Notes: generated by a model not told the origin, from the letters alone. DNA of 16,565 nucleotides from Clostridiaceae bacterium (GCA_016292455.1 JAEDIL010000035.1:1-16565); one strand, 5' to 3'. Positions 1 to 8,114 are shown, counted from the first letter of the stretch. Made by a program: numbers and translations.

Positions 1-3
1 ATG

Positions 4-12
4 TGCTATAAT
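4..12 (+). promoter_or_regulatory. Putative extended -10 element of the iol operon promoter
   Basis: A perfect TATAAT lies at 7-12, preceded by TG at 4-5, the TGn extension that strengthens a sigma-A -10 box. Any -35 element would fall outside the window. Transcription would start near 19 and give a leader of about 68 nt before iolG. Positions 1-86 hold no convincing coding region, which fits a promoter and leader placed directly before the first iol gene. A match of this size can occur by chance in AT-rich DNA, so the call is tentative. Confidence 0.35.
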
Positions 13-86
13 TCTCAGTAGTGCCATGGACTTGAACAAAGAGCTCACGGTCTGTTACTCAACACTTTTTAAACGGAGGAATCCCA

Positions 87-1100
87 ATGAAACAGTTAAA
101 TATCGGCATTATCGGTGCCGGCAGAATCGGAAAGGTTCACATGAAGTCAATAACATATAATGTGCCCGGCGCAAAGGTGCTCGGAATCACAGATGTTTAT
201 AAAGACGCACTTCCCGCTCTTGCTGCTGAATACGGAATTGAAAAGATATACGGCGATTACAAAGAAATGCTCGCTGACCCCGAAATAGATGCGGTTCTCG
301 TTTGCTCCTCAACCGATACACACGCTGACATTTCAATTGAAGCTGCCAATGCCGGTAAGCACATTTTCTGTGAAAAACCCGTTGATCTTACCCCTGAAAA
401 GGTGCTTGCTGTAATTGAGGCTGTCAAAAAGGCCGGTGTTAAGCTTCAGGTCGGCTTTAACCGCCGCTTTGACCATAACTTCTCGCATATCCGCGAGCTT
501 ATCAATGAAGGAAAAATCGGCAGGCTTGAACTTGTAAAGATTACGTCACGTGACCCCGAGCCCCCGTCAGCTGAATACGCTGCCGTTTCCGGCGGAATTT
601 TCCTTGATATGACGATTCACGATTTTGATATGGCTTGCTTTATTGCGGGAAGTGAAGTTGAAGAAGTCTATGTTAATGCAACCTGCCTGGTTGACCCCGC
701 AATCGGTGAAGCCGGAGACGTTGATACTGCAATCGTTTCCCTGAAGTTTAAGAACGGGGCTATCGGTGTGATTGATAATTCCCGCCGCGCTGCATACGGC
801 TATGACCAGAGAGTTGAAGCCTTTGGTTCCCTTGGCGCTGCTGTTGCCGCCAATGACACACCTACAAATGTTACACTTATGACGTCTGAAGGTGTCATGA
901 CCGACAAACCGCTTTATTTCTTCCTGGAAAGATACATGCAGTCTTTCCGCGATGAAATGATTCAGTTCGTTGACGCTGTTCAAAATGACAAGCCTACTCC
1001 GACAACCGGCGAAGACGGTCTGGCTGCAATTCTCATTGCTCTTGCCGCCAAAAAATCGGTTAAGGAAGGCAGACCTGTTAAGCTTTCTGAAATTATGTGA
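87..1100 (+). CDS. iolG: Inositol 2-dehydrogenase (Gfo/Idh/MocA family)
   Basis: This 337-residue cytoplasmic enzyme oxidises myo-inositol to scyllo-inosose (2-keto-myo-inositol) with NAD+, the first step of inositol catabolism. The N-terminal Rossmann fold shows the dinucleotide-binding GAGRIG motif at residues 10-15. The family EKP motif is at 96-98, with Lys97 the expected catalytic lysine. Asp174 and His178 in the DMTIHDF stretch match the Asp/His pair of characterised inositol dehydrogenases such as Bacillus subtilis IolG. The ATG at 87 has a strong CGGAGGA ribosome site six bases upstream. Gfo/Idh/MocA enzymes vary in substrate, so sequence alone would leave room for scyllo-inositol or another sugar. 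The iolB-iolD-iolE genes directly downstream make myo-inositol or a close isomer the best reading. Confidence 0.9.
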   Translation: MKQLNIGIIGAGRIGKVHMKSITYNVPGAKVLGITDVYKDALPALAAEYGIEKIYGDYKEMLADPEIDAVLVCSSTDTHADISIEAANAGKHIFCEKPVDLTPEKVLAVIEAVKKAGVKLQVGFNRRFDHNFSHIRELINEGKIGRLELVKITSRDPEPPSAEYAAVSGGIFLDMTIHDFDMACFIAGSEVEEVYVNATCLVDPAIGEAGDVDTAIVSLKFKNGAIGVIDNSRRAAYGYDQRVEAFGSLGAAVAANDTPTNVTLMTSEGVMTDKPLYFFLERYMQSFRDEMIQFVDAVQNDKPTPTTGEDGLAAILIALAAKKSVKEGRPVKLSEIM

Positions 1101-1111
1101 TTATCTGAGCT

Positions 1112-1175
1112 GCCGGCGTTTTTTGCAATGCCGGCGTTCGTCAATGTTTATATGAATCGGCGTTGATTTGCGCCG
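1112..1175 (+). repeat. CGGCGTT repeats and small hairpins between iolG and iolB
   Basis: The 91-nt gap between iolG and iolB holds two copies of TGCCGGCGTT (starting at 1111 and 1129) and a third partial copy, CGGCGTT, at 1158. The two GCCGGC cores (1112-1117 and 1130-1135) can pair as a 6-bp stem. CGGCG at 1158-1162 can pair with CGCCG at 1171-1175, directly before the iolB ribosome site. The structures are short and no U-tract follows. They might tune iolB translation or mRNA stability, but that is inference. Confidence 0.35.
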
Positions 1176-1191
1176 GGAAAGGCGGTATTTT

Positions 1192-1995
1192 ATGCATATC
1201 AGAGGACCGAAGGAATTTCCCTACGGATATACTGCGATTTCGACCATGGATAATGTTCAGCAACATTCACTCATGGATTTCGGAATCCTGAGAATGAAAA
1301 AGGGTGATGTTTTTTCCGAAGCTCAGCATCTTGAAAGGGCTTATCTCCTTGTGAACGGAAAGGCAAAACTTACCTTTGACGGAACCGAGGCTGTTATTGA
1401 GCGCGGCAACTGCTTTGATTTTGAACCTTGGGTACTCCATGTTCCGAATGACGTCGAAGTAGTGATTACTGCTCTTGATGAATGTGAGTGGACAGTTCAC
1501 AGAACAGACAATGAAAATATTTTTCCGTCAAAACTTTACACTCCCGAGGAATGTGCAAGTGAAAACAGGGGAGCAGGCACAATGCGCGAGGCCTCAACAC
1601 GAATAGTCAGAACAGTTTTTGATTATTCGAATGCTCCTTATTCAAATCTTGTTCTCGGTGAAGTTATCGGTTTCCCCGGGAAATGGAGCAGTTATCCTCC
1701 CCATAATCATCCTCAGCCTGAAATATATTATTACAAGTTCAACCCTGAAAACGGCTACGGCTTTGCCGAGCTTGACGAAACTGTATATAAAACCCACAAT
1801 AATTCAACCGTTTTCATTGTTGATGAGGAGACTCACCCTCAGACAACCGCACCGGGCTATGCAATGTGGTATCTCTGGGTAATACGCCACCTTGACGGAA
1901 ACCCATATATAACACCGTATTTTATTCCGGAGCATCGGTGGGTTACCGATCCGGAAAACGAAAAACTTATGTGGCCACAGCCGAAAGGAGAGTAA
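1192..1995 (+). CDS. iolB: 5-deoxy-glucuronate isomerase
   Basis: This 267-residue protein of the IolB family (a bicupin fold) isomerises 5-deoxy-D-glucuronate to 2-deoxy-5-keto-D-gluconate, the step after IolD ring opening. The C-terminal cupin holds a likely metal site, with His171, His173 and Glu177 in the stretch HNHPQPEIYYY and a further His215 in EETHPQ. Length agrees with known IolB proteins of about 270 residues. The frame is open from a TTG at 1168, but the ATG at 1192 is preferred: it lies six bases after an AAAGGCGG ribosome site and its product begins MHIRGPKEF, whereas the extension would run through that site. It lies 91 nt after iolG and 4 nt before iolD, in the same operon. 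Confidence 0.9.
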   Translation: MHIRGPKEFPYGYTAISTMDNVQQHSLMDFGILRMKKGDVFSEAQHLERAYLLVNGKAKLTFDGTEAVIERGNCFDFEPWVLHVPNDVEVVITALDECEWTVHRTDNENIFPSKLYTPEECASENRGAGTMREASTRIVRTVFDYSNAPYSNLVLGEVIGFPGKWSSYPPHNHPQPEIYYYKFNPENGYGFAELDETVYKTHNNSTVFIVDEETHPQTTAPGYAMWYLWVIRHLDGNPYITPYFIPEHRWVTDPENEKLMWPQPKGE

Positions 1996-1999
1996 AAGA

Positions 2000-3841
2000 A
2001 TGAGATTAACAATGGCGCAGGCTCTTGTCAGATTTCTGGACAATCAATATGTTTCCTTTGACGGAAAAGAAACCAAGTTTGTAAAAGGAATTTTCGGAAT
2101 CTTTGGTCATGGCTGCGTTGTCGGAATCGGTCAGGCTCTTGAACAGGGCGGACATTCGCTGACTTATTATCAGGGACACAATGAGCAGGGCATGGCGCAC
2201 GCGGCAATTGCCTATGCAAAGCAAAAAAAACGCCGCGAGATTATTGCCTGTACTTCATCAATAGGTCCGGGCGCACTCAATATGGTTACCGCCTGCGGAA
2301 CAGCAACAAGCAACCGTATTCCTCTCCTCGTCCTTCCGGGCGATACTTTTGCCTGCCGTCAGCCCGATCCGGTCTTGCAGCAGATTGAACAGCCTTCGTC
2401 TGTCGGCATTACGGCTAACGACGCTTTTAAACCGGTTTGTAAATATTTTGACAGAATCAACAGACCCGAACAGCTGATGACGGCCTGCATAAATGCAATG
2501 CGCGTCCTTACCGATCCGGCAGACACCGGTGCTGTCTGCATTGCAATGCCTCAGGACGTTGAGGCGGAAGCCTTCGACTATCCGGAGCATTTTCTTGAAA
2601 AGCGCGTCTGGTATATTGACAGACGTGTACCTTCAGAACGGGAAACTGACGCGGCCGTTGAAATGATCCGCAATTCAAAAAAGCCCATGATGGTTGTCGG
2701 CGGCGGTGTTACATACAGCAACAGCTATAAATCTGCCCTTGCTTTTGCCGAAAAGTTCAATATTCCGATCGGCGAGACTCAGGCGGGTAAGGGACAGATT
2801 CCGTGGAATCATCCGCTCAATATGGGCGGAATCGGCGTTACGGGAACGGGAAGCGCAAACGCAATTGCAAAACAGACCGACCTGGTGATCGCCGTCGGAA
2901 CAAGGCTGACGGACTTTACAACATGCTCAAAATGGGGTTTTCAGAATCCTGATGTCAGAATGCTTTCAATCAATGTTTGTTCATTTGATGCTTTCAAAAT
3001 GGACAGCGTTGCGGTAATCGGTGATGCCGGAGAATCGCTTGACAGAATTTCTGAAAAGCTTTCAGGCTATAAGTCTTCATGGAAAGACGAGTACCAGAAA
3101 GCACAATCGGAGTTCTTCAAGGAAATTGACCGCAGCTTTTCAGTAAGGCTTGATAACGGATTTTCACAAACCCGCGCTCTCGGAATAATAAATGAAGTCA
3201 TTGCTGACGATTCGGTTGTCATCGCGTCCTCCGGTTCTCTTCCCGGCTGTATGCAGAGACTGTGGAAGTCTAAAAGTGAATATACATACCACGTCGAATA
3301 CGGATTTTCATGCATGGGTTACGAGATTTGCGGCGCACTGGGTGCAAAGCTTGCCTGTCCTGACAAAGAAGTTTATACAATGGTTGGTGATGGCTCGTTC
3401 CTTATGCTTCATAGTGAGCTTTACACGGCTGTTCAGGAAAAAGCCAAAATTAACGTAATGCTGTTTGATAACAGCGGTTGGGGATGTATTGAAAACCTTC
3501 AGAACAATCAGGGAACCGACACCTTCGGAACTCGTTTCACAAGAAGAACCGAAACAGGTCTTGACGGTGAAGTGATAATCACAGATTACGCAAAGATTGC
3601 CGAAGGCTACGGCTGTAAAGCTTACCGCGTTACGAATGAAGAAGAGCTTTATTCGGCGTTGAGTGATTCAAAAAAGCAGACAATTCCTTGCCTTTTCGAC
3701 ATCAAGGTTGCTCATAAGTCGATGTCTGACGGATACGACTCATGGTGGCGCGTAGGTGTTGCCGAAGTTTCAACCAGCGAAAAAGTACAGAAAGCATACG
3801 AAGAAATGAAAGAGAATATTGCAAAAGCAAGACTTTATTGA
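2000..3841 (+). CDS. iolD: 3D-(3,5/4)-trihydroxycyclohexane-1,2-dione hydrolase (ThDP-dependent)
   Basis: This 613-residue thiamine-diphosphate enzyme hydrolyses the C-C bond of the diketone made by IolE and yields 5-deoxy-glucuronate. It has the three-domain acetolactate-synthase-like layout. The N-terminal pyrimidine-binding domain carries the likely cofactor-activating Glu62 in GHNEQGMAHA. A central domain spans about 210-350. The C-terminal pyrophosphate-binding domain has the classic GDG at 463-465 and its paired Asn491 in FDNSGWG. It is slightly shorter than the B. subtilis protein of about 640 residues but shows no break. An AAAGGAGAG ribosome site just before the ATG overlaps the end of iolB, which suggests translational coupling. 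Other ThDP enzymes such as acetolactate synthase are less likely given the iol context and the IolD-like N-terminus. Confidence 0.92.
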   Translation: MRLTMAQALVRFLDNQYVSFDGKETKFVKGIFGIFGHGCVVGIGQALEQGGHSLTYYQGHNEQGMAHAAIAYAKQKKRREIIACTSSIGPGALNMVTACGTATSNRIPLLVLPGDTFACRQPDPVLQQIEQPSSVGITANDAFKPVCKYFDRINRPEQLMTACINAMRVLTDPADTGAVCIAMPQDVEAEAFDYPEHFLEKRVWYIDRRVPSERETDAAVEMIRNSKKPMMVVGGGVTYSNSYKSALAFAEKFNIPIGETQAGKGQIPWNHPLNMGGIGVTGTGSANAIAKQTDLVIAVGTRLTDFTTCSKWGFQNPDVRMLSINVCSFDAFKMDSVAVIGDAGESLDRISEKLSGYKSSWKDEYQKAQSEFFKEIDRSFSVRLDNGFSQTRALGIINEVIADDSVVIASSGSLPGCMQRLWKSKSEYTYHVEYGFSCMGYEICGALGAKLACPDKEVYTMVGDGSFLMLHSELYTAVQEKAKINVMLFDNSGWGCIENLQNNQGTDTFGTRFTRRTETGLDGEVIITDYAKIAEGYGCKAYRVTNEEELYSALSDSKKQTIPCLFDIKVAHKSMSDGYDSWWRVGVAEVSTSEKVQKAYEEMKENIAKARLY

Positions 3842-3858
3842 GGAACAGGAGAATAACT

Positions 3859-4752
3859 ATGCTTAACAAAGAAAAAGTTAAACTTGCCATTGCCCCGATT
3901 GCGTGGACAAATGATGACCTTCCCGACCTTGGTGCCGAAAATACTTTTGAGCAGTGCGTCAGCGAAATGGCACTTGCCGGCTTTACCGGAAGCGAAATCG
4001 GTAACAAATATCCCAAAGATGTTGAAACACTTAAACATAAGCTTGATGTCAGAGGCATGAGAATATGCAACGCATGGTTCTCTTCACTGCTGCTTTCCGA
4101 GGGATACGACGCAACTATTGAAGCTTTTATTAAACACAGAGACTTTCTTCATGTGCTCGGCGCAAAGGTCATCGGTGCTTCGGAGCAGGGTAACAGCATT
4201 CAGGGTAAGCCGGTTTCAATCTTCGGAGCAAAGCCCGTATATACTGACGAGCAGTGGGCGCTGATTGCAAAAGGCTTTAATGAAATGGGTCGCCTCGCCA
4301 AAGAAAAGGGTATGTACTTTACTGTTCATCACCACATGGGAACGGGCGTTCAGACAACCGAAGAAATTGACAAGCTTATGGAGCTTACCGACCCGGATCT
4401 TGTATACCTTCTTTATGATACCGGTCACCTTGCTTTCAGCGGAGAAGACGCTGTTGCAGTACTTAAAAAGTATGTTCACCGAGTTAAGCATGTTCACCTT
4501 AAAAGCATCCGCCAAAGCGTAATAGACGAAGCAAAGGTCAAAGGTTACAGCTTCCTTGATTGCGTTCGCGCCGGTTCATTCACCGTCCCCGGTGACGGAG
4601 ACTTTGATTTCACTCCTGTTTTTGATATTCTTTCCGAAGCCGATTATGAAGGCTGGGTTGTTGTTGAAGCAGAGCAGGATCCTGCAAAGGCAAATCCGTT
4701 TGAATATGCCGTTCTTGCAAGAAACTATATCAGAGAAAAAACCGGACTTTAA
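3859..4752 (+). CDS. iolE: Inosose (2-keto-myo-inositol) dehydratase
   Basis: This 297-residue xylose-isomerase-like TIM barrel removes water from scyllo-inosose to give the trihydroxycyclohexane-dione substrate of IolD. Likely metal ligands of the family are visible: the DTGH stretch at 187-190, the HVH pair near 211-213, and Glu270/Glu272 in VVVEAEQDP, a stretch typical of IolE proteins. The frame is open back to 3742, inside iolD, but the ATG at 3859 follows an AACAGGAGA ribosome site and its product starts MLNKEKVKLAIAPIAW, as expected for the family. It begins 17 nt after iolD and ends 25 nt before the phosphoesterase gene, so it is operonic. IolH/IolI relatives share the fold, but the length and C-terminus favour IolE. 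Confidence 0.9.
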   Translation: MLNKEKVKLAIAPIAWTNDDLPDLGAENTFEQCVSEMALAGFTGSEIGNKYPKDVETLKHKLDVRGMRICNAWFSSLLLSEGYDATIEAFIKHRDFLHVLGAKVIGASEQGNSIQGKPVSIFGAKPVYTDEQWALIAKGFNEMGRLAKEKGMYFTVHHHMGTGVQTTEEIDKLMELTDPDLVYLLYDTGHLAFSGEDAVAVLKKYVHRVKHVHLKSIRQSVIDEAKVKGYSFLDCVRAGSFTVPGDGDFDFTPVFDILSEADYEGWVVVEAEQDPAKANPFEYAVLARNYIREKTGL

Positions 4753-4777
4753 TGTCATTTGAAACGGAGTTCCGATA

Positions 4778-6163
4778 ATGAAAGAATTTAATTTTTATCA
4801 GATAACAGACCTTCATTATTACGCAAACAAAGAGATAGGCTCATACGGAAAGTATTTTGAGCTTCGCTGCAACAACGATCAGAAATGTGTTGCGGAGTCC
4901 GAGGCAATTGTTGACGCAGCTTTCAAAGAAATAGCTGATGACAAGGAAAATGAAATCGTCATAATATCCGGAGACGTTACCTATGACGGTGAAAAAATAA
5001 GTCACGATATGCTTGCAAAAAAGCTGTATAAGCTTAAAGAGTCCGGAAAACGCATTTTTCTGACTTTTGCAACACACGACTTTGACAATAACGCCCGTGG
5101 GTACACCGAAATCGGAGATTTCAAGCTTGAAGAATATACACGTGAAGAGCTCAGACGCCTTTATAACGATTTTGGTTGGAACGAGGCTGTCTCCGAGCAT
5201 ATTCCGTCATATTCATACGCCGTAAGGATGTGCAAAGGCTGGCGTTTTCTCATGCTAAATGATGACGGCGACGGAAGAACACATTGCGGATATGATGAAA
5301 CGCTCATCGAATGGATTAAAAATCAGGTGAAAGAAGCCAAAAATGCCGGGGAAAGAATTATAGCGGTAACTCACCATCCAATGCTTCCTCCGGGAGAAAT
5401 CTATCCTCTGTTTTCACACAGAGACATGCTTTACAACTATGAGACGGTTGCACCGATGTTCGCTGACCTTGGAATTCAGTTTTGCTTTACCGGTCACACA
5501 CACATGCAGTCGATCACAAAACTTGATACTGCCCGTGGAAACCGTCTTTATCATATCAATACCGGTTCAATTTGCGCATATCCGGCTCCGTACCGGAAAA
5601 TGGTTGTTTCCGATGACGGAATCGACGTAAAGACGCATAATCTGAAAAGCTTTGATTGGCCTCTTGGCGGAAAATCAACCGATGAATATATGAAAGAACA
5701 TTTTCTGCACATGATCAGGGATATTTTTGATTCAATGGAGAACGATATTGAGCACTTTAAGGTGCTTGCCAATGGATTCAGCATGGAAGCTGAAACAATT
5801 GATGCGATAAAACCTCTCCTTCAACTGCTTGGCAGAATAATAAACGGTTTGACTTTCAAATCGCTCGGCAAGCTTCTTTTTGTCTCATCAAAAATTGACC
5901 CGAGCGTTGCCAATGTGAAGGTAAGAGACTTTTTCCTTGAATTGGTTATCAATCTTTACTCAGGTGTAAGAAAGTTTACACCCGATACTGCCGAGTATAA
6001 AAGCTTTATGGCAATTCTGTCACGTCTTCCGAAGTTTGCTGCGCTCAAAGATTACTTCGGCAATCCGGTTCCGCTTTGCAGTGTTGTGGAAGATTTACTT
6101 TATGACAAAGGGGAGTATGATAATACAAATGCTTTCCTGCCGTTTAAAGAAGCGAGATTATAA
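4778..6163 (+). CDS. Calcineurin-like metallophosphoesterase, iol-linked
   Basis: This 461-residue protein has no signal peptide and should be cytoplasmic. Residues 1-290 form a calcineurin-like phosphoesterase domain: D-x-H at 11-13, GD at 65-66, the double His at 199-200 in VTHHPM, and GHTH at 239-242. The usual GNHD motif reads ATHD at 98-101, so the metal-binding Asn is replaced by Thr99 while His100 is kept. Residues 290-461 form a helical C-terminal region with no recognised motif. The ATG has a CGGAG ribosome site eight bases upstream. It starts 25 nt after iolE and precedes the TfoX gene by 9 nt, so it is probably transcribed with the inositol genes. A phosphodiester of inositol or glycerol is a reasonable guess for its substrate, but nothing in the sequence fixes this. 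Confidence 0.75.
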   Translation: MKEFNFYQITDLHYYANKEIGSYGKYFELRCNNDQKCVAESEAIVDAAFKEIADDKENEIVIISGDVTYDGEKISHDMLAKKLYKLKESGKRIFLTFATHDFDNNARGYTEIGDFKLEEYTREELRRLYNDFGWNEAVSEHIPSYSYAVRMCKGWRFLMLNDDGDGRTHCGYDETLIEWIKNQVKEAKNAGERIIAVTHHPMLPPGEIYPLFSHRDMLYNYETVAPMFADLGIQFCFTGHTHMQSITKLDTARGNRLYHINTGSICAYPAPYRKMVVSDDGIDVKTHNLKSFDWPLGGKSTDEYMKEHFLHMIRDIFDSMENDIEHFKVLANGFSMEAETIDAIKPLLQLLGRIINGLTFKSLGKLLFVSSKIDPSVANVKVRDFFLELVINLYSGVRKFTPDTAEYKSFMAILSRLPKFAALKDYFGNPVPLCSVVEDLLYDKGEYDNTNAFLPFKEARL

Positions 6164-6172
6164 TAAATAAAT

Positions 6173-6496
6173 ATGGCTACATCGAAAGAATACATTGAGT
6201 TCGTTTGTGAAAGTATAACCTATACTGCTGAAATCAAATATAAGAAGATGTTTGGCGAGTATATGGTTTACATCAATGAAAAGCCGATACTGCTTGTCTG
6301 TGACAACACAGTCTTTATCAAAAAACATCCGGCTCTTGACGAAGTACTGAAAAACGCTGAAACCGGTTTTCCCTATGACGGTGCAAAGGAGCATTATGTG
6401 CTTGACATCGAAAACCGCGAACTTGTCAGGCGAGTGATAGAAGTACTGGAACCGATTACTCCGGTGCCTGTCAAACGTAAAAAGAAAGCAAAATGA
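6173..6496 (+). CDS. TfoX N-terminal domain protein
   Basis: This 107-residue protein matches the stand-alone TfoX N-terminal domain family. It starts with a SKEYIEFVCE helix, followed by the conserved core KKMFGEYMVYINEKPI, then FPYDGAKEHYVLD near 75-90, and ends in a lysine-rich tail (KRKKKAK). In gammaproteobacteria, two-domain TfoX proteins regulate competence. The single-domain clostridial forms have no established role. No clear ribosome site precedes the ATG, and the gap to the upstream stop is only 9 nt, so translation may depend on coupling to the phosphoesterase gene. It is the last gene before the terminator. The family assignment is firm; the function is unknown. Confidence 0.75.
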   Translation: MATSKEYIEFVCESITYTAEIKYKKMFGEYMVYINEKPILLVCDNTVFIKKHPALDEVLKNAETGFPYDGAKEHYVLDIENRELVRRVIEVLEPITPVPVKRKKKAK

Positions 6497-6497
6497 A

Positions 6498-6540
6498 AAC
6501 AGCAGCAATCGAATTTCTTCGATTGCTGCTGTTGTTTTAT
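6498..6540. terminator. Bidirectional intrinsic terminator
   Basis: A perfect 16-bp stem pairs 6498-6513 with 6518-6533 around the 4-nt loop TTTC. On the + strand it is followed by GTTTTAT, and on the - strand by TTTTCATTTT. It lies 1 nt after the TfoX stop and 22 nt past the stop of the convergent hydrolase gene, so it can end both transcripts. Confidence 0.88.
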
Positions 6541-6555
6541 AACTTGAACGCCTGA

Positions 6556-8070
6556 TTATTTGAAAAGCTTTTGAAACAGGCTTTTCATAAGCTTAATGAA
6601 TTCATTAAGCGCGTCAAACCATTTTGTAAACATATTGACTTTGCTGCTTTCATCTTTAACAATGGTTGTGCTTGTATTGTCAAATGAAAGGAAGCGCGGA
6701 TACTGTTCAAACGTATCAACGGTTACTTCTTCGTCGCAATAGAGAATCGCTTCCGCAAGCTCAGTGAGTGAATTGTGATTTGCGGAGTGCTTGAGATCTT
6801 TGACAAACCATGTCTTTTCGGGGAACATACACGTTGAAGCGTCAACCTGCTTATTGGGCGAGATATAGGCCGGGTCTTTTGAAGCAATATAGTCTTCGCT
6901 GAGCGTCTGTCCAACCGGAGCAACTGTTGCACCGAAAGACGTATAACATGTGTCAATTACGCCGTCACCTGCGGAATCCCATGACGGAGTAATAGGTACT
7001 GAGCTGTAACCGTAGGATGAGAACACACCCATTTTACAGCTTTTTTCCGTCGCTTTCAAAAGCTCAACCTTGTTTGCCTTGACGGTAGTATCATATGCTT
7101 TTACTTTTGCTATAAGCTTTTCGTAATCAGCCGGATCACTGTCGCAAGCCTCACCGAACACATAGCTGTAAGCCTCGTCAAGGTACTTTTCGGGACACAT
7201 GGCCCAGATTGTAAGCCAGCGGCAGAACAATGGCATGATTACTTCGGGAATAGCTCTTTCGCGGATTCCGGCAACCAGCTCGTTTGCATAATCTGTAACG
7301 AAACCAAGGACGCCGGCTTTCGAAAGCAGTTCCATAACAGAATTGATAAGATTCTCATATTCTGCACCGTCCATGATATATTTAAGGAAATTGAGCACAG
7401 AATCTGCTGAAACTTCAATCTGACCGGTCAGAAGCTCGCCGGTATATGTTTCACCGAAAATGGCAGTTGAATCGAAAACAACACCCTTGACCCTGTCGAG
7501 CCCGTATTTGCTGATATATGCCATGGTAATTACGCCGCCGCAGGAATGAGCTTCAAGACAAACCTTTTCTTTCCCGGTTACGCGGCAGACATATTCAATA
7601 TAATCGTTAAGCTGATCGGCAATTACAAGCGGACTGAGACGCCAGTCGTAGCGGAAAGATGTCTCTCTGCTGTTACGGATAACGCCGGCAGACGGAATTT
7701 TATAGTCAATTCCGGTGTTGTTGTCAACCTCGCCGTCTTTGTTGAGGCAGGCGGGATCAAACAGCTTTTTAACTTCTGGAATCAGGACATCGCAAAGCAT
7801 ATCCCATTCTTTGGTTGCAGAAGCAACAAGAAGAGTGGGAATTGCTTTTTTGACAGCAGCGATAATATCATCGCTTTTCGGCGGCCATATCTGCTCCTGT
7901 TCATCGGTGCCCGGATTCTTATAGAGGTTGTCTGTCATGAAGCCGACAACATATATATGGGGGCAGTCTTTCGAATAGCTTATGTCGGCAGCAAGTGCAG
8001 TTGACGGAAGAACCGCCGAGAGAATGAGCACAACTGCCAGAACTGATGCAAAAAATTTTTTAAATCTCAC
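6556..8070 (-). CDS. Secreted alpha/beta hydrolase, lecithin:cholesterol acyltransferase-like
   Basis: This 504-residue protein starts with a Sec signal peptide: a positive MRFKK start, a hydrophobic core at 7-20, and a likely cut after ALA near residue 27. The mature part resembles the LCAT/phospholipid acyltransferase branch of alpha/beta hydrolases. It has a YDWRLSP motif at 141-147, the nucleophile elbow AHSCGG with Ser176, a GDGVID stretch at 369-374 that could supply the acid, and His428 or His432 in KHSANHNSL as the catalytic base. The last 25 residues form an amphipathic, lysine-rich helix that could touch membranes. The start is GTG at 8070, preceded by an AAAAGGAGAAG ribosome site. 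A lipid ester or wall-associated ester is the likely substrate, but lipase, esterase and acyltransferase cannot be told apart here. Confidence 0.7.
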   Translation of the reverse strand: MRFKKFFASVLAVVLILSAVLPSTALAADISYSKDCPHIYVVGFMTDNLYKNPGTDEQEQIWPPKSDDIIAAVKKAIPTLLVASATKEWDMLCDVLIPEVKKLFDPACLNKDGEVDNNTGIDYKIPSAGVIRNSRETSFRYDWRLSPLVIADQLNDYIEYVCRVTGKEKVCLEAHSCGGVITMAYISKYGLDRVKGVVFDSTAIFGETYTGELLTGQIEVSADSVLNFLKYIMDGAEYENLINSVMELLSKAGVLGFVTDYANELVAGIRERAIPEVIMPLFCRWLTIWAMCPEKYLDEAYSYVFGEACDSDPADYEKLIAKVKAYDTTVKANKVELLKATEKSCKMGVFSSYGYSSVPITPSWDSAGDGVIDTCYTSFGATVAPVGQTLSEDYIASKDPAYISPNKQVDASTCMFPEKTWFVKDLKHSANHNSLTELAEAILYCDEEVTVDTFEQYPRFLSFDNTSTTIVKDESSKVNMFTKWFDALNEFIKLMKSLFQKLFK

Positions 8071-8114
8071 AATAATCTTCTCCTTTTTAAGAATTTGCCA
8101 TGGCTAATGCAAAG

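Noticed and set aside
2..157. Reading frame open from the left edge through the first part of iolG
   Set aside because: It runs out of frame across the iolG ribosome site and start, has no recognisable protein content, and overlaps a gene with firm motifs.
567..983. 138-codon minus-strand open frame opposite iolG
   Set aside because: It mirrors iolG coding sequence, has no supporting ribosome site, and its translation resembles no family.
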